A stretch of 64,000 nt of DNA from Dioscorea cayenensis subsp. rotundata (taxonomy: Eukaryota > Streptophyta > Magnoliopsida > Dioscoreales > Dioscoreaceae): positions 124,001 to 188,000 of the forward strand of contig NC_052477.1 of the NCBI RefSeq assembly GCF_009730915.1, written 5' to 3'. A program made the translations under genes and the position numbers. The notes beneath the pieces were generated by a model. That model had not been told where the DNA came from, ran no database searches, and saw only the letters and a list, made by a program, of their open reading frames with translations. The first letter of the stretch is position 1; every line of letters begins with the position of its first letter. Shown here piece after piece: positions 1 to 12,352 of the stretch.

Positions 1-30
1 AACTATTTATTTTATTGAGAAGTACTTGTT

Positions 31-3000
31 CTAGTCATCGGCCCAGCGGACGCCATGCTTTGCACCAAGATAGTAAGCGCCGACAGGTCCTCTGCCACCA
101 AACTGATAAAGTTCTGGCACTATTTTATTCTCATCAATTTGATAGAGAATTGGAGTTAATATATTCCATGCGGCAGCTAGTTCATCACTCCGCATAAACA
201 GATGGTTATCTCCATCAATCACATCCAATATAAGATGTTCATAAGAATCCGGTATTTCAACATTATACCTACAAAAAATTAGAGTGACATTATTAAGATT
301 GATGAATTTCACAAAAGAGAAACATACTAAGTATTTTTTGAGAGAAACATACTTATCATTGTAAAGCAAGTTAAGCTCGGACGCATCCAACTGCACTCCA
401 AGGCCCGGAACCTTATTGTTTACCTTTAAAAGTATAGTTTCATCAGGCAAATCCCGCAGAATCAGTTCATTTGTAGCAAGATCAGTGTCATGTCTGATAC
501 GCTCGCGGTAGATATTTCCTGGAACATGATGAAATTGGATACGTATTTCAACCCTGAATTAAAAAAAAAGAACAAACGAATGCATTGTTAAATGCAAAAG
601 ACATATTATTTGAGTTTGATTCAACCCAAAAGCATATTAGTGTAAGCAAGAAAGGTTTTACCGGTGTTTGATGAGCCCCAATCCAGCTTTGATCAGAAAT
701 GGTACGCCATCCCAACGAGCATTATCGATGTATAATGCAGCAGCAAAGAATGTGGGTGTGAGATCGTCCTTATGGATAGCCGTATTTTCTATAGGACCAC
801 CCTTATGCTGGCCAAGAACAACATCATCCATGCCCAGCTTCCGTATTGATCTAAGAACCTTAACCTTTACAAAGTCGCAAATTGTGACCGACATGCTACA
901 CTTGTGACCAACATTTTAATTTTTTTTTACCTTTTCATTTCGAATAGCTTCACCGTCGAGACTCACAGGAGGTTCCATAGCAAACAATGCAATTGTCTGA
1001 AGGATGTGGCTGTGGACAACATCACGTATAACTCCATAGCCACCGAAGTATCTGTCTTAAACAAACCATTCTAATAACATTGTTCATATATAAACGATAA
1101 TACTTGAATGCTCACTCTGTAATTACCGCCTCTTGTTTCCATGCCGCATTCTTCTGATACTATGACCTGTATTATTATTAAGTTAATTACCGATGAAAGG
1201 AAGTAACATGATGATGTGTATAAATTTAATTTCAAAGCTTAACAAAGCATACCTGAACATTACGGATGTATGTTCGACTCCACAGAGGCTCAAACACCAA
1301 GTTGGAGAATCTCAAAACGGTAAGATTTTCAATTAAGTCCTTCCCCAAAAGATGATCTATTCTGAAACAGGAATGAATAAGAATGGAACATCAATATACT
1401 GATACATTATGCAACTCTATAATAAATTATGTACACCTGTATATTTTTGCTTCTCTCGAATTTGGATAAAATGGACTGAGTCAATAGATAAGAAGACGAT
1501 GCATTGAACCGAAGGGCTTCTCGATTATTATCCGATTCCACCCTCTTTTAGACTGTGCATGATCAGCAATAGACAACACGACATCGAGAAGAGCTTCTTG
1601 AGGTACTGACAGATAAAAAATCCTGTTTGCTTCATGACAGTCCTGCACGTTAGGAATGATATCTGAAAATTTGTGATAAAACTATATAAACATGAGATAC
1701 AAATTCATCACCAAAATTTTCACAACTTACTTCAATCTGCTCCATGCGAGAATTGAGTTCTGCCATCCCAATTTTGTTGTCATATCCTCCAAATTGATGG
1801 TATGTTCTTTTGAGAAAATTATTCAATTTGTCTCCGCAATTTTCACTGTGATACTCCCCAGATTTAGACCATAACTAGTGCCTAATTTGCAGAAACTTTT
1901 TTATACAAAATACTGAAAAAGCAGAACCCTACCGATGATCAACCCGACAAGTCAATGTTTCAGCAATGATGGACCGTAGATTCTCATCTGATAACTCCTT
2001 CCTTGAATATCCAAATATGCCAACATTCTGTGAAACAAGAACAAGTTAATTAGAAGGGAAAAGTAAACTCTGAATACACTTAAACTCAAGCTCAATTAAA
2101 TTTAAATGCAGAAAAATTGAAATTGAATGCAAAAAATGGTTGTACCTCAGGTAAACATCCACTATAATAGAGAGCAAATAATGCTGGAAAAACCTTGTTC
2201 CTTGCAAGTTCACCAGTTGCTCCTACAACAGCAATGCAAAGAGATGGCCCTCCTCTTGTTTCTACTCATTTTCAAATTTATATGGAAAAATTATGATACA
2301 GAAAAGAGAAAAAAAATGCATTTGAGCAAGAAATTTATCACCAATTCCAATCAGAAATGTTGTTTCTAACCTTTAATATCATTTTGGACATGATATGATG
2401 CATCAAACTTCAAACGATCATAAACTTGATCCTTTGTTTGAATTTCCACCTTCTTGCATTTTGGGTTTGGATCTTTAAGCATGTTAAACATCCACAATTT
2501 TAATCCACAAAAACTTGTTCTGAAACTTGCATCACTAGAATAAAGCACACAACTTCTTGATACAACCTGCATTATTTCATGTATCCATACAAAGTCATGA
2601 ATGCTTTTTATACTTCAATTATTTTTAAGAGAAACTAAAACAAGAGTTAACTTCATGTCTTCCCTTCAATCCAAACACACATCTTTCTTGTTTCTATATA
2701 CAACTTGATCAATTCTACAAATATAGATTTACAAAAAAAAAATGTGTAAATCCATTGAATTTTAACCAAGAAAATGAGGAAAAGCTAATTTTTCAACACT
2801 ATATTTATCATATTTCAATAGAAACTTGCATATGCTACTTGATAAATTATACAAGAATAAACCAAAAAATTATCTTGATTCATAGAATTCAAAGTGAAAA
2901 AATGAGTAAAAACTAAATCTTGAGCACTATATATATCAAAATTCAATAGAAATTAGTTGATTTGAGTGAAAAAAAAAAACAAGTGCAAAATGCTGCATTT

Positions 3001-3138
3001 GAGACACCAAACAAGACATTAAAACACCAGAAAAGAAACCAGAAGCAAGAGCCCCATTACCGGAAGACCACCCCTGACCGCACGATGCTCCAACTGGAGC
3101 GACGACGGCCGCACGATCGGCGACCTTAGCGCCGACAT
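31..3138 (-). CDS. G6PD4: Glucose-6-phosphate 1-dehydrogenase, plastid type (G6PD4-like)
   Basis: G6PDH oxidises glucose-6-phosphate with NADP+ in the first step of the oxidative pentose phosphate pathway. Coding exons (minus order): 3061-3138, 2371-2566, 2146-2252, 1933-2027, 1731-1844, 1437-1642, 1253-1361, 1127-1166, 931-1055, 662-864, 353-553, 31-269. They sum to 1713 nt, 570 aa. Seen: a Ser/Arg-rich transit-type N-terminus, FCGLKLWM, nucleotide fold [33 protein letters not shown] (canonical RIDHYLGKE, so Tyr is Leu), and an end in [15 protein letters not shown] and the altered active-site motif point to the divergent plastid P0/G6PD4 class. In Arabidopsis that class is reported to be a poor enzyme that pairs with G6PD1; catalysis here is therefore uncertain. 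Within exon 6 a stretch near 1455-1510 is shifted by two compensating single-base indels and exposes an in-frame TGA at 1481-1483. The 3' end is complete at position 31. Confidence 0.9.
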
Positions 3139-4350
3139 CGCCGTGCTCCGCCTTTGAATCTTAACGGATCCTTATCGGGTTCCCCGAAATCCAAACCCGA
3201 ATCCGATCATCGCTCGCGGATCCGCTAATCCTCGGGCGAAGCCCACAATCATTTGATGGTTTTATGTGGGCCCCATCAAACTTTGTTAGTGGGCCCCATT
3301 GAGTGATTGGATTAGTGGATAAGGTTTCTCTCGTATTTATCTCTAAATAATAATTACGTAATTATTAATTTTGTGAATTTTTATATTTATATATTAAAAT
3401 AATAATAATAATGAACTCTTCTGGAAGCTTTTTTTAAGATTTTTTTTTTTAATAATTCTCAAAGTTGACTAACAAGTAATAGCATGATTTTCATGTTGAT
3501 TCAAGGAATATTGAACAATAGGTAGGGCAGTACTCTTTTTCCCTTTTTGTTTTTTTTTAAAAAAAGTGTAATTATAAAAAATGTTCAATTTTTTTAATTA
3601 AAAATTTCAATTTCTTAGAAAGGCTAATGGGGGAATAGTCAGTGCATTTGACTCATTTTTATGTGAATTTTTTAATAAAATTAATTACCTGAGTTTTGTT
3701 ATCCACATACAACTTATAAATTTGTTTTAATTTATAATAAATACTCAAGTTTTATTTTTTAAATAATTTAAACAAACTTTAATTTTGTCGTTTTGTAGAT
3801 TTTGTAACAATGTAAATTATAGCGGTCTGTTAAATAGACAAAGTTTTCAGGTTTCATAACAATCTATCTCATTTGCTGACAAAATTTTTATATTTTACAA
3901 TCATATATTTATATTTTTAATTTTTAGTGATATAAATTTATTTAAATGTATATTATAAAGTAGATAACTTATAATTTTATTAAAAAAACAAAGGAGTATA
4001 GAAAAATCCAAAATTTAAAAAAATGGGACAAAAGAATAAAAAGAAATTAAAAAAATGGATTTTTTTAATTAAAAATAAAAACACTCAAATTCAATAAGTT
4101 CTCCAAATAAAAAGTATGCAACTGATATTATTATAATGCCTTTAAACCACAAGAGGTTGCTTGTCCCAATGGAACTACTCCAGCAAATAGACATTGAAAA
4201 ACTTTATACTAAAAAAATTACTAAAAAAATTAAAAAAATTTAAACACAAATAAAAAATAAAAAAATAAATAAATAAATAATGACAATAATAATAATAATA
4301 ATATAAAAAAGATAAAAAGCTGAAAGACAGCCAAGCAAGGAAGGCAGAGC
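3139..4350. other. Divergent spacer between G6PDH and pyroglutamyl peptidase
   Basis: AT-rich spacer between two genes pointing away from each other. The first ~150 bases (3139-3300) are GC-richer and probably hold the G6PDH leader and promoter. The rest has poly-A/T runs and short AAT and AAAT tracts (4255-4300). No coding or mobile sequence recognised. Confidence 0.5.
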
Positions 4351-5077
4351 GCATCATCTCAAGCAGCCATCTTTGGATTTGCAGGCATGTTTGTACTTTT
4401 GTTTCTCCATCTCTGTCCATTTATCTCATGCTCACTGGTTTCTACATTGGTTTTACAATCCCTATGCTTTCTTTCCCTTTGTGTTAGTGTCCCACCAACC
4501 TGATCCTATCTCTTCTCCTTTTTCCTTTCCCTTCAATCTCTGTATTTATATATATTCACTTGGATCTGATCTTATCAATTTATCATCACCATCACCCTAT
4601 TTTGAGACCACCTGACTGAAAAAGATCCAAACTTTGGCGAAAATTTCCTTCCTTTCTTGTTCTTTGTGTGTAAAAGGTGTGATCTTTGATGGTTCCTGTG
4701 CTTATTTGTTATTGATTGTTCCCTTGTGTTGATCTTAGATTAGCCATGTAGTTCCTTTGATTTTGTTTCAGGATTTATTGAGAATTTGTCTTGGATTATG
4801 AGTTCTGTGATAAAGTTGGGATCTTGATTTCCGGTTGATTGTTTTTCTGTTTCTATGTGCTACTATCTTTGGATTGAAGGAAATATTAATATCTGAAGTT
4901 GTTTCTGTTCATATGAAAATTAACTTAATGTGAAAACACATTGATTTCCAGTTCTTGTTTGCCATGATCATCTATAAACTAGTTCAACTAATTTTCTGCC
5001 TGATTTCGTTCCAAAATTAGAGCTATGTTTTCATTAGTTATCATGTCATTGCAGGAATAGTTTGTTCTTTGCTTTAG

Positions 5078-5974
5078 ATGGGTTCAGAGGGACCTTCTGC
5101 AATAACAGTTCATGTTACTGGATTCAAGAAGTTTCATGGAGTATCAGAGAACCCAACAGAAACAATTGTCAGTAATCTGAGAAGTTATATGCAGAAGAAC
5201 GGTTTACCGAAAGATCTTGTTCTTGGTAGTTGCACTGTTCTTGAGGCTGCTGGATTAGGTGCACTTGATTCTCTTTACAAAATGTTAGAATCATCTGTGA
5301 GTGATCCTGATGCTAAAAACAATGGGCAAATCATTTGGGTAATTTAGGCATCTGTACTCTTTTAGTTTCAGTGATATATGGAGTAAGGTATTGGTATTTT
5401 ATCTGCTTGAATTATGCCATTGGTTTGTCTTCAGTTGCATCTTGGAGTTAACAGCGGCGCAATGAGGTTTGCTATTGAGAATCAGGCAGTGAATGAGGCC
5501 ACTTTTAGATGCCCTGATGAACTTGGATGGAAACCACAGGTTTTGTATTTTCAACTTCACTGTTACATTCATCTTTCAACATCGAATTATGTTCTTGTTA
5601 TCTACTTTGCAGAAAGTTTCCATCATTGAATCGGATGGATGTATTTTGCGAGCAAGAGAGGTATCATGAAATATTAAAAGAATTTTTGAATTATTTCTTT
5701 GTTACCATTACTGATTGCTGATCAATCAATGCAGACTTCTTTTCCTGTCAATGAGATGGCCAAGGCCTTGTCGGGGATGGGATACGATGTAGCACCTTCA
5801 GATGATGCTGGTCGATTTGTCTGCAACTATGTGTATTACCATTCTCTCCGGTTCGCAGAACAGCATGGGATCAAGTCTTTGTTTGTGCATGTTCCTCTGT
5901 TTCTTACCATCTGCGAGGAAACCCAAATGCAATTCGTTGCGTCCCTTTTGGAGTTACTCCCTTCCTTGAATTAG
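5078..5974 (+). CDS. Pyrrolidone-carboxylate peptidase (pyroglutamyl peptidase I, family C15)
   Basis: Cysteine peptidase that removes N-terminal pyroglutamate from peptides, normally soluble. Four coding exons: 5078-5338, 5435-5539, 5613-5660, 5735-5974, all GT-AG, giving 217 aa, about the length of plant homologues. Visible landmarks: VTGFKKFHGVSENPTE at the N-terminus (oxyanion/pyroglutamate pocket region), then the family core LHLGVNSGA, Cys in GRFVCNYVYY and His in SLFVHVP, which with an upstream Glu would form the Glu-Cys-His triad. The start follows a probable leader intron whose acceptor TTGCAG ends at about 5054; the leader likely begins near 4360-4680. No frame problems. Diverges from the G6PDH gene. 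Confidence 0.93.
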
Positions 5975-6331
5975 AGCAATGATGACCATCTATTCCCATT
6001 TCCAAATTGTTGTCTCTTGAAAGTATGAACTTCCAGTGTTTTGTGTATGCATCTGCAGGATAGATTGTGTCTGAGAAGGTGTATATTGCTGAACATATGT
6101 TTGCATTGATCATTGGATTTTGGAGCATGCATCTTCTTAACAATTTCAAATCTCAATAAATCCAGCAGGAGCAGCTTTCCTTTGTGATTAATAATTCAAA
6201 TCAAACACAAATTTTATCCACAGTAACCAGTTAAAGAAGATTTCTGCAAGTTTTCTGCAGATACTTAACTTTTAATCAAACAAAATTATATTAATGTACT
6301 CCAGTTTTTTGTGTTTATGTTTGACAATGAA

Positions 6332-7727
6332 TCAATTCGAGTCTTTGCAAAGACTTGTTAGCATAATCTTCGGTCTTGAGTATTTGCAAGACAAGATCTT
6401 CGCAGCGATCAATTGATTTGCAGCTTCGGTGTGATGAACTCCATCCCAACTCACATAGCGAGAACCCAGAGGGCAGGGAGATGCCGTAGGCTGCCCACAA
6501 GTCATTCTGTTCACATAGTTATACGGAGGTCCTCCGCGTCCGCAACATGCCATCAGTGGCCTCTCGAAGCCTGCCATGAAGAAATTTTAGCATTTTTCTT
6601 GGAAATTAACAGTAGAACAATCATCGAAGAACTCACCGTATTGCGTGTGGTTGGCAATAAGATCATACTTTATGGCAAACATATCAGTGTAGACAATGGT
6701 TGCATTCTTGAACTCAGAGTTGAGTTGATCACAAAGAGAAAGCAGTCCAGCATTGAAGACTTTAGCAGCATCATTGTAATCTGCAAGGCATCCATTCTCA
6801 TCGATTTTGCTGTCGTTTTTGCTTCCGCAGAGCCAGTGTTTGGGGCAAGCAACCCAATGGCCCTGTGTTGTATACCCACAGTTTCGTACCACCATTCTCG
6901 TATATTGTCTGTCAAGAACAAGTTAACTTAGCAATATGTGATGGGCTTGGAATCTAGAATGTCATTAAACTTGCCTTGAGAGCATCTTTGATTCTGGAAA
7001 GAATGGAGGGGATCCTTTCAATGACTTGTGTATAGCTCAAGTTAGCAGTGAAGGCTATTGATATATCATTCTGGCCGATATCAAATGAATAAACTGCTTC
7101 TTTGAATCCATTTTCATCAATCAATGAGCCTGCTCCTGAAATTAGTTCCAGAGAGTGAAACATTGAGTGTTTGTGAGAGAGAACTAGTGGAGAAATACCT
7201 TGTGGCCAAAGCTCTCGAGTTCGATTCTTGAAGTGAAGAAACTGAAGAACTTGAGTAGACAAAGGAAATGTAACAGTTGGATCAGTGGCACCACCAGTCA
7301 CTGCAAAGTTCACTCCATGTGTGAAGTTTGGAGCAGAGGACTCTAAGTAAGGACTCATATAGTTGATCTTCAAGCCTTCACCTAATAACATAAAGAACAT
7401 ATCAGTAACAGAGAAACAAAACTATAGTTTTTTATACAATCAGATCAACCACATACAGAGGAAATCAATGTACAGCCTGCCATCGGAGAAACGGCCTGTG
7501 GTTCGGTGGAAGAACAGGCGACCGGATGGAGGGCCGAGGTAGAAGCCAAGACCAGCGGAGAACCCGCCGGTGTCTGAGTTAGAGTCTCCGAAGTTGAACA
7601 AGATACACCTGGATTCAGCAGCAATAAAAGAGAAGAAGAGTAGTAGTACCTGTGCAAAAAGTATGAAGGCGGAGAAAAAAAGATGCAAAGCAGGCATGTT
7701 CATCTCCATGTGATGTGCGTTTTGCAA
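6332..7727 (-). CDS. GDSL esterase/lipase (At1g09390-like)
   Basis: Secreted SGNH-fold serine hydrolase; substrate not predictable, with plant relatives acting on lipids, cutin or acetylated polysaccharides. Exons: 7457-7727, 7199-7381, 6975-7135, 6637-6908, 6332-6570. N-terminal hydrophobic signal peptide ending near FIAAESRC. Catalytic blocks: block I FNFGDSNSDTGG (nucleophile Ser), block III GQND, block V DGVHH (Asp and His). The tail GFERPLMACCGRGGPPYNY is typical of the subgroup. Intron 3 uses a GC donor (AAG|GCAAGT at 6969-6974), required to keep LK-TIYENGG in frame. In exon 4, after CLPQTLALRK, the frame moves by one base near 6815-6825 (an A-run) before KNDSKIDENGC, so the CDS totals 1126 nt, one base too many. 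Consensus error or recent lesion. Start could be the Met at 7727 or one slightly downstream. Confidence 0.88.
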
Positions 7728-7953
7728 CTCTATCCATTTTTATACAAGTTCTTGGTCTAAAATCAAGCACTCAAATGGGTGTTTTTTTATTCAACTTCAA
7801 ACTGCAAGTGGCCTCTGAAGTCAGAGCCCAGTTTCAACATCTAATCAATTTTATATGTTCTGAGATCTAGATCACAAACCCAATTCCAGATAAAAATTCA
7901 TAATGTTTTTACAAAAAAAACTGAATATGAGAACAAATTATTGAAGGGCAGAA

Positions 7954-8989
7954 TCAGTTCAGTGATTCAGTCAGTATGTTACAGCTGAATTCACCATTCA
8001 CTAGCTGCAGTTTCTCGGCCTTGCGCACGGTGTCAAGCGACAGAGGACTAAAGCTCCGAGATGGGCCATAAAAATGCGGGAAAAAGTTGTTTTCGTCTAC
8101 TGCTTCATAAATCAGTCCATCCCCAAGCTGTTGAAAAATTTACATGCTTTGAATTTGTTAAATCAATGTAACAGCAAATCAACAAATCTGATAAAACAGA
8201 GAAAATGCAGATACAAGAGGCAATAAAATTCATTCCTGCAGTTGATTATAGAATCTGAACATATATTTGAGTGTGTTTTCTTGCAGTGTTGCATCATTGA
8301 TCAAAGACAAAGAAAAGAGTGGCTTCCCTATTACAAATTTAATCTTGTAGTTTAATCAGAAACACAAAACAAAGAACCAACATTTGAAAGAACACAAAGA
8401 ACAGCAAAAGAGTTTCAGTATTCAAATGATCAAAAGCAGAGAACAAATCAATATAACAGCTAAGAAAATTTGGTATAACTTTTGAAAGATTACATCTTGG
8501 AATCAATCCCTCATTAATCTCATCAAATATTTCTTAGTTTAATATCATAAAAAACATTGCAAAGATTCAAAATTTAAATCTCAATCAATTCATCAAAGCT
8601 ATTATGAAAAAAGCAAACTAATAATCAGTGGATTATTAATCACCTTAGCAGTGTCAACTTGAAGCAAGAACAAGTCCTCCCTCCCATGAAAAAAATTCTT
8701 CAAAACCATCTTCACCTACGTAAAACAACCATAAATTTTAAAACCACTCGCAAATCTCCCTTAAAAAATGGATCTTTTTCCCTAATTCAACAAGAAAAAA
8801 GGTGCTTTTTTTATCAATCCTTTTGGTGGTGATTGAACTATCAACTACCTGATTGATAGTGCTGAGATGGATGCAACCAGTGCGGCGATCGAGATCGCCG
8901 CCGAGAGTGTTGCCGTTGGCTTGCAACTCATCCCATTCTGCCGCCGTGCTCACTCTATAGACGAACTCTTCTTTCTTCTCCGAAGCCAT
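7954..8989 (-). CDS. DUF952 domain protein
   Basis: Small conserved protein of unknown function; DUF952 proteins occur in bacteria and plants. Exons 8849-8989, 8644-8715, 7954-8127 give 128 aa. The fold signature is visible: YRVSTAAEWDELQANG near the N-terminus, TGCIHLST, then LLQVDTAKLGDGLIYE across a splice and FPHFYGPSRSFSPL. I chose MASEKKEEF at 8989, since the longer frame begins with GTG. Its start lies 185 bp from the oppositely oriented PII gene, so the two probably share a promoter region. Family identity is sure, function is not. Confidence 0.85.
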
Positions 8990-9174
8990 TTCCGAGGAGA
9001 CGAGGATGAACACTAGTGACTAGTGAGCCTTCTTTTATCGATCTCGAGGCAAGGCTGTAAATCTAAACCGTCAATCACTCTGCTGATCTGGTGATGAACG
9101 GTTGAGATTCGCCAAAGTTTCATTGATAATGATACCCCAGAAGAGAACAAGGTATAGTGTTGAAGCTCGCTTCC
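8990..9174. promoter_or_regulatory. Compact divergent promoter between DUF952 and PII
   Basis: Only 185 bases separate the two start codons, which point away from each other. Both leaders and core promoters must lie here or inside the genes. No clear TATA box seen. Confidence 0.5.
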
Positions 9175-10813
9175 ATGGCGGCCATGGCGAAGCCCCAAGC
9201 TCTTAATCCTTTGAAGCCACTCTCAGCTGAAGCTCTTCTCCCCTTTTCTCCATCAAAGTCTCTCCTTTTCATGCCTAGAGCTTCTCCTCGCTGTGAATCA
9301 CTGCACCATAGCAATGGAAGTGCTTCTTTCCGTCCCGTCATCAAAGCACAGAGCTCACCGGGTTTGGCCAAAGATTGAAACTTTTTCTTTGCGATTGGAG
9401 AAATCCATTCTTGGTCTTGCCTTTTCTGCTAGAATTTGATCAAGCTTTGTGTTTGCTTTATAGATTATGTCCCGGATTCGCAGTTCTACAAAATTGAAGC
9501 TATTCTCAGGTGGTTTTCTCTTGCTACTGTTTGGAATTTTGTGCAAGCTTTTTGACCTAAAACTGTGATTTTGTTTTGGATTTCTGAATGTTAAGGCCGT
9601 GGAGGGTGGCGCATGTGTCTTCAGTAAGTGAAAAAAGAAACAAATTTTCGATTTGAGTGAAGATTTCTTAGATTTTCAGAAGATTGGAGTTGGATTAATC
9701 TGCAAACGTTGTGCTTCGTTTTTTTGCTGGAAAATGCAGGGGTTGATGAAGATGGGGATCAGGGGAGTGACTGTGTCTGATGTTAGAGGTTTTGGAGCTC
9801 AGGGAGGGTCTATGGAAAGGCAAGCTGGTGAGATTATGGAACCTTTTATATAAAAAAACATGTCCTTTATCATGCTTTCTGCTTCATTGAAATGATTCTA
9901 AACTGCTTATATAGTGTTTGATTGTTCATCATTGTACTCCAAGTTTAGTACTAATGTTAAACAGGACAATTTTGTTTTCTCGAATTAAATTGTCTTTATC
10001 TTGTATATCTATTTGCACTTCATTTAAGACTTAAGATGTGAATCTGTTTGGTTTGTGTTCCGGTTATTGTCCTGCAATAGTTTCTTAGACATTTTGATGA
10101 AAATTTTGTAGGATCTGAGTTTTCGGAAAATATGTTCTTAGCCAAAGTTAAAATGGAGATTGTTGTATCCAAGGACCAGGTATGTTGTCCTGCAGTTTCT
10201 CAAGAGCAATGATCAGAAATTCTAATTCATTGATTCATTTATGTCCATCGTTGTGCATTTCCGTTAATGAACATATTATTTTGATTGTTGGAATTGAAAA
10301 TGCGATTAGTTCTATAGAATGCTATTTCCCTGCTCATCATATCAAGTTTACAAATCTCTGCCCATGCAAAACTTAAAATATAAAACGGTTTTGTGGAAAT
10401 AAATTTTTTTTAATGATGCTTGCATAGGTTGAAGCGGTAATTGATAAAATAATTGAGGAAGCTAGGACTGGAGAAATTGGTGATGGCAAGATATTCTGTA
10501 AGAAACAATTTAGAAGAACCTCCTTCCGTCATACTTATATATCTGTTTTTGAATTAGTAAAAAGAATTACGATGAGGCTTGTTTGCTTTTGCAGTGATAC
10601 CTGTTTCAGATGTTATACGAATCCGCACGGGTAGGACATCAACTCTGCTGTATCAATAGAGATCATTATGTTTCAATTTGGATACTTACCACTCATCATT
10701 TGTCATCCCTTAAGCAAGAATGCATGTATTGATTCTCAGGTGAGCGGGGCGAGAAGGCCGAGAGAATGATGGGTGGCCTTGCAGATATCATTTCAACTGC
10801 ATCATCAAATTGA
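9175..10813 (+). CDS. GLB1: Nitrogen regulatory protein P-II, plastid (GLB1)
   Basis: Trimeric sensor of ATP/ADP and 2-oxoglutarate in the plastid. In plants it relieves arginine inhibition of N-acetylglutamate kinase and controls acetyl-CoA carboxylase. Eight exons: 9175-9361, 9464-9509, 9596-9623, 9740-9827, 10112-10179, 10428-10497, 10595-10630, 10740-10813; 597 nt, 198 aa. The first ~62 residues are a Ser/Pro/Leu-rich transit peptide. The core shows FYKIEAILRPWRV, T-loop GFGAQGGS (Phe where bacteria carry the uridylylated Tyr), EIVVSKDQVEAVIDKIIEEA and B-loop TGEIGDGKIF, then VIRIRTGERGEKAERMMGG. The tail is plant-like and may include the glutamine-sensing Q-loop. The upstream frame opens with GTG, so ATG at 9175 (MAAMAKP) is the start. 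Frame intact throughout. Confidence 0.95.
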
Positions 10814-12245
10814 TCAAATATTTGCCTACTGTATGATTAGCTTTTTGAGTCAGTCTTTTCCATCTGAAAGTGATTGCCCTGTTTTATTTTTAGAAGTAAA
10901 ACAGCCTTCATGCTAAGTTGTGTTAAATGCTGCTTGTGAAATCAAATTTGGCTGATATTTTGCTTGATTATTATTCCTGGCCAGATCAGCAACATCAACA
11001 TGCCGTGCGAGGCAAGACTCAGTGCTCATAATTCTTTGTTTAGCATGGTATGTGTGCCTTGTGAATTATTTTCCTTGCCGTGAACATGTATATTGGAATC
11101 GAAATACGTTCTCGAAACTCTTGTTCTTTAATAAATGAAAGCTCCATGCATTGTTTTCCAATTAAATAGGCCTTTTTTTCTTATACAACACCTCCTCTGA
11201 TGGTTGATTACAATTTTCTACTGATTGACATGCATACTTGTGAAATAAATGCAACACTTATCTCTCCATAAGACACAAATAGCTAATTGTTAAGTATATC
11301 TGCCAAATGTATAATTATGCACCAAATTGCATTATCATAAACTTTATCATGTTCGTCAACAATTGTTATGGTCCAGCTGACTTTCTGAAATACAAAAGAA
11401 ATTAGCTTTTCTTTTCATCATGTTCAACTGAACACGCGTGGTTTCTTTCTGAAACAATATGAACAGAACACAGTGCGGCATATTTGCCCCATCTGATCGA
11501 TTACAAATTTGTAATAACTGCTTTATGAGGACTTTTCGTCGATGAACATTCTCAGCAATCATTGACATCATCTTCCAACTGCATTCTAGCATTTCTTGTG
11601 TGTGAGTAGTAAATGCTTGTGGTGTTGTAGTATTCAATCAAAAGAGAGTGATATCAAAGTTTGCAGCACTAAATCTTTAGGCAAATAAGAGTAGATTTGG
11701 ATAAGAGAGAAACCATCTGTTTTGAGGCAACTTAGCTAAAAACGGAACCGATAAACATGGAAATCTGACTAAGATATGAGTCAGCAACAGGACCATTATC
11801 ACGTACTGAGGCATCTTATAGCATGAAACAAACTATTTGATGATAGTTTTTCACCTTTACAATCAAGGAAACATGATAAAGGAAAAATGCATGCTTTTTA
11901 TCTGAATGTATGCGGCAAAACTACAGTGAATAAAGCTTGAATACAAAAAGAAAAACCAAGTTGCAAGCTTTCCTTCATTAGTTCTGCAACAAAGCAAGCT
12001 TTACACCACTAGATGTCCCTGTCTTCATGCTAAAACAATATCAAGATATCATCCACTTCTCCATTCTCTCTTTCTCTACAACCTCAAGCAAATCATGGAG
12101 GAAAAGAAAAATAAAAAGGACAAAATGGTGGTGTGTTACATGCAATGTCTTGTACGCTTTCTGTTACTGCTAAACAAAGCGCATATCCTGCAGAACGTCA
12201 GGATCAGTTTTAATTGCTATCTTTCTCACTTCAAACTTACTTTAC
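10814..12245. other. Spacer between PII and WAT1 gene
   Basis: Holds the PII 3' region (AATAAA-like signal near 11130) and then AT-rich DNA. The minus-strand open frame at 11356-11637 has no recognisable domain. No repeats of note. Confidence 0.4.
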
Positions 12246-12251
12246 GTGTGC

Positions 12252-12277
12252 TATATAAAGCTCTACACTATATAAAG
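12252..12277 (+). promoter_or_regulatory. Duplicated TATA box of the WAT1 gene
   Basis: TATATAAAG occurs at 12252-12260 and again at 12269-12277 within a repeated CTATATAAAGCTCTA block, about 75-100 bases before the ATG at 12353. Either could set transcription start. Confidence 0.6.
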
Positions 12278-12352
12278 CTCTATAATAGAGCCCTCTTTTC
12301 TTGGGTAGTAGTAGTAGTTGTTGTTGTTTAGAGGAAGAGAGAAAGAAAGAGA

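Noticed and set aside
9157-9174. Longer PII N-terminus
   Set aside because: The first codon is GTG; the first ATG is at 9175.
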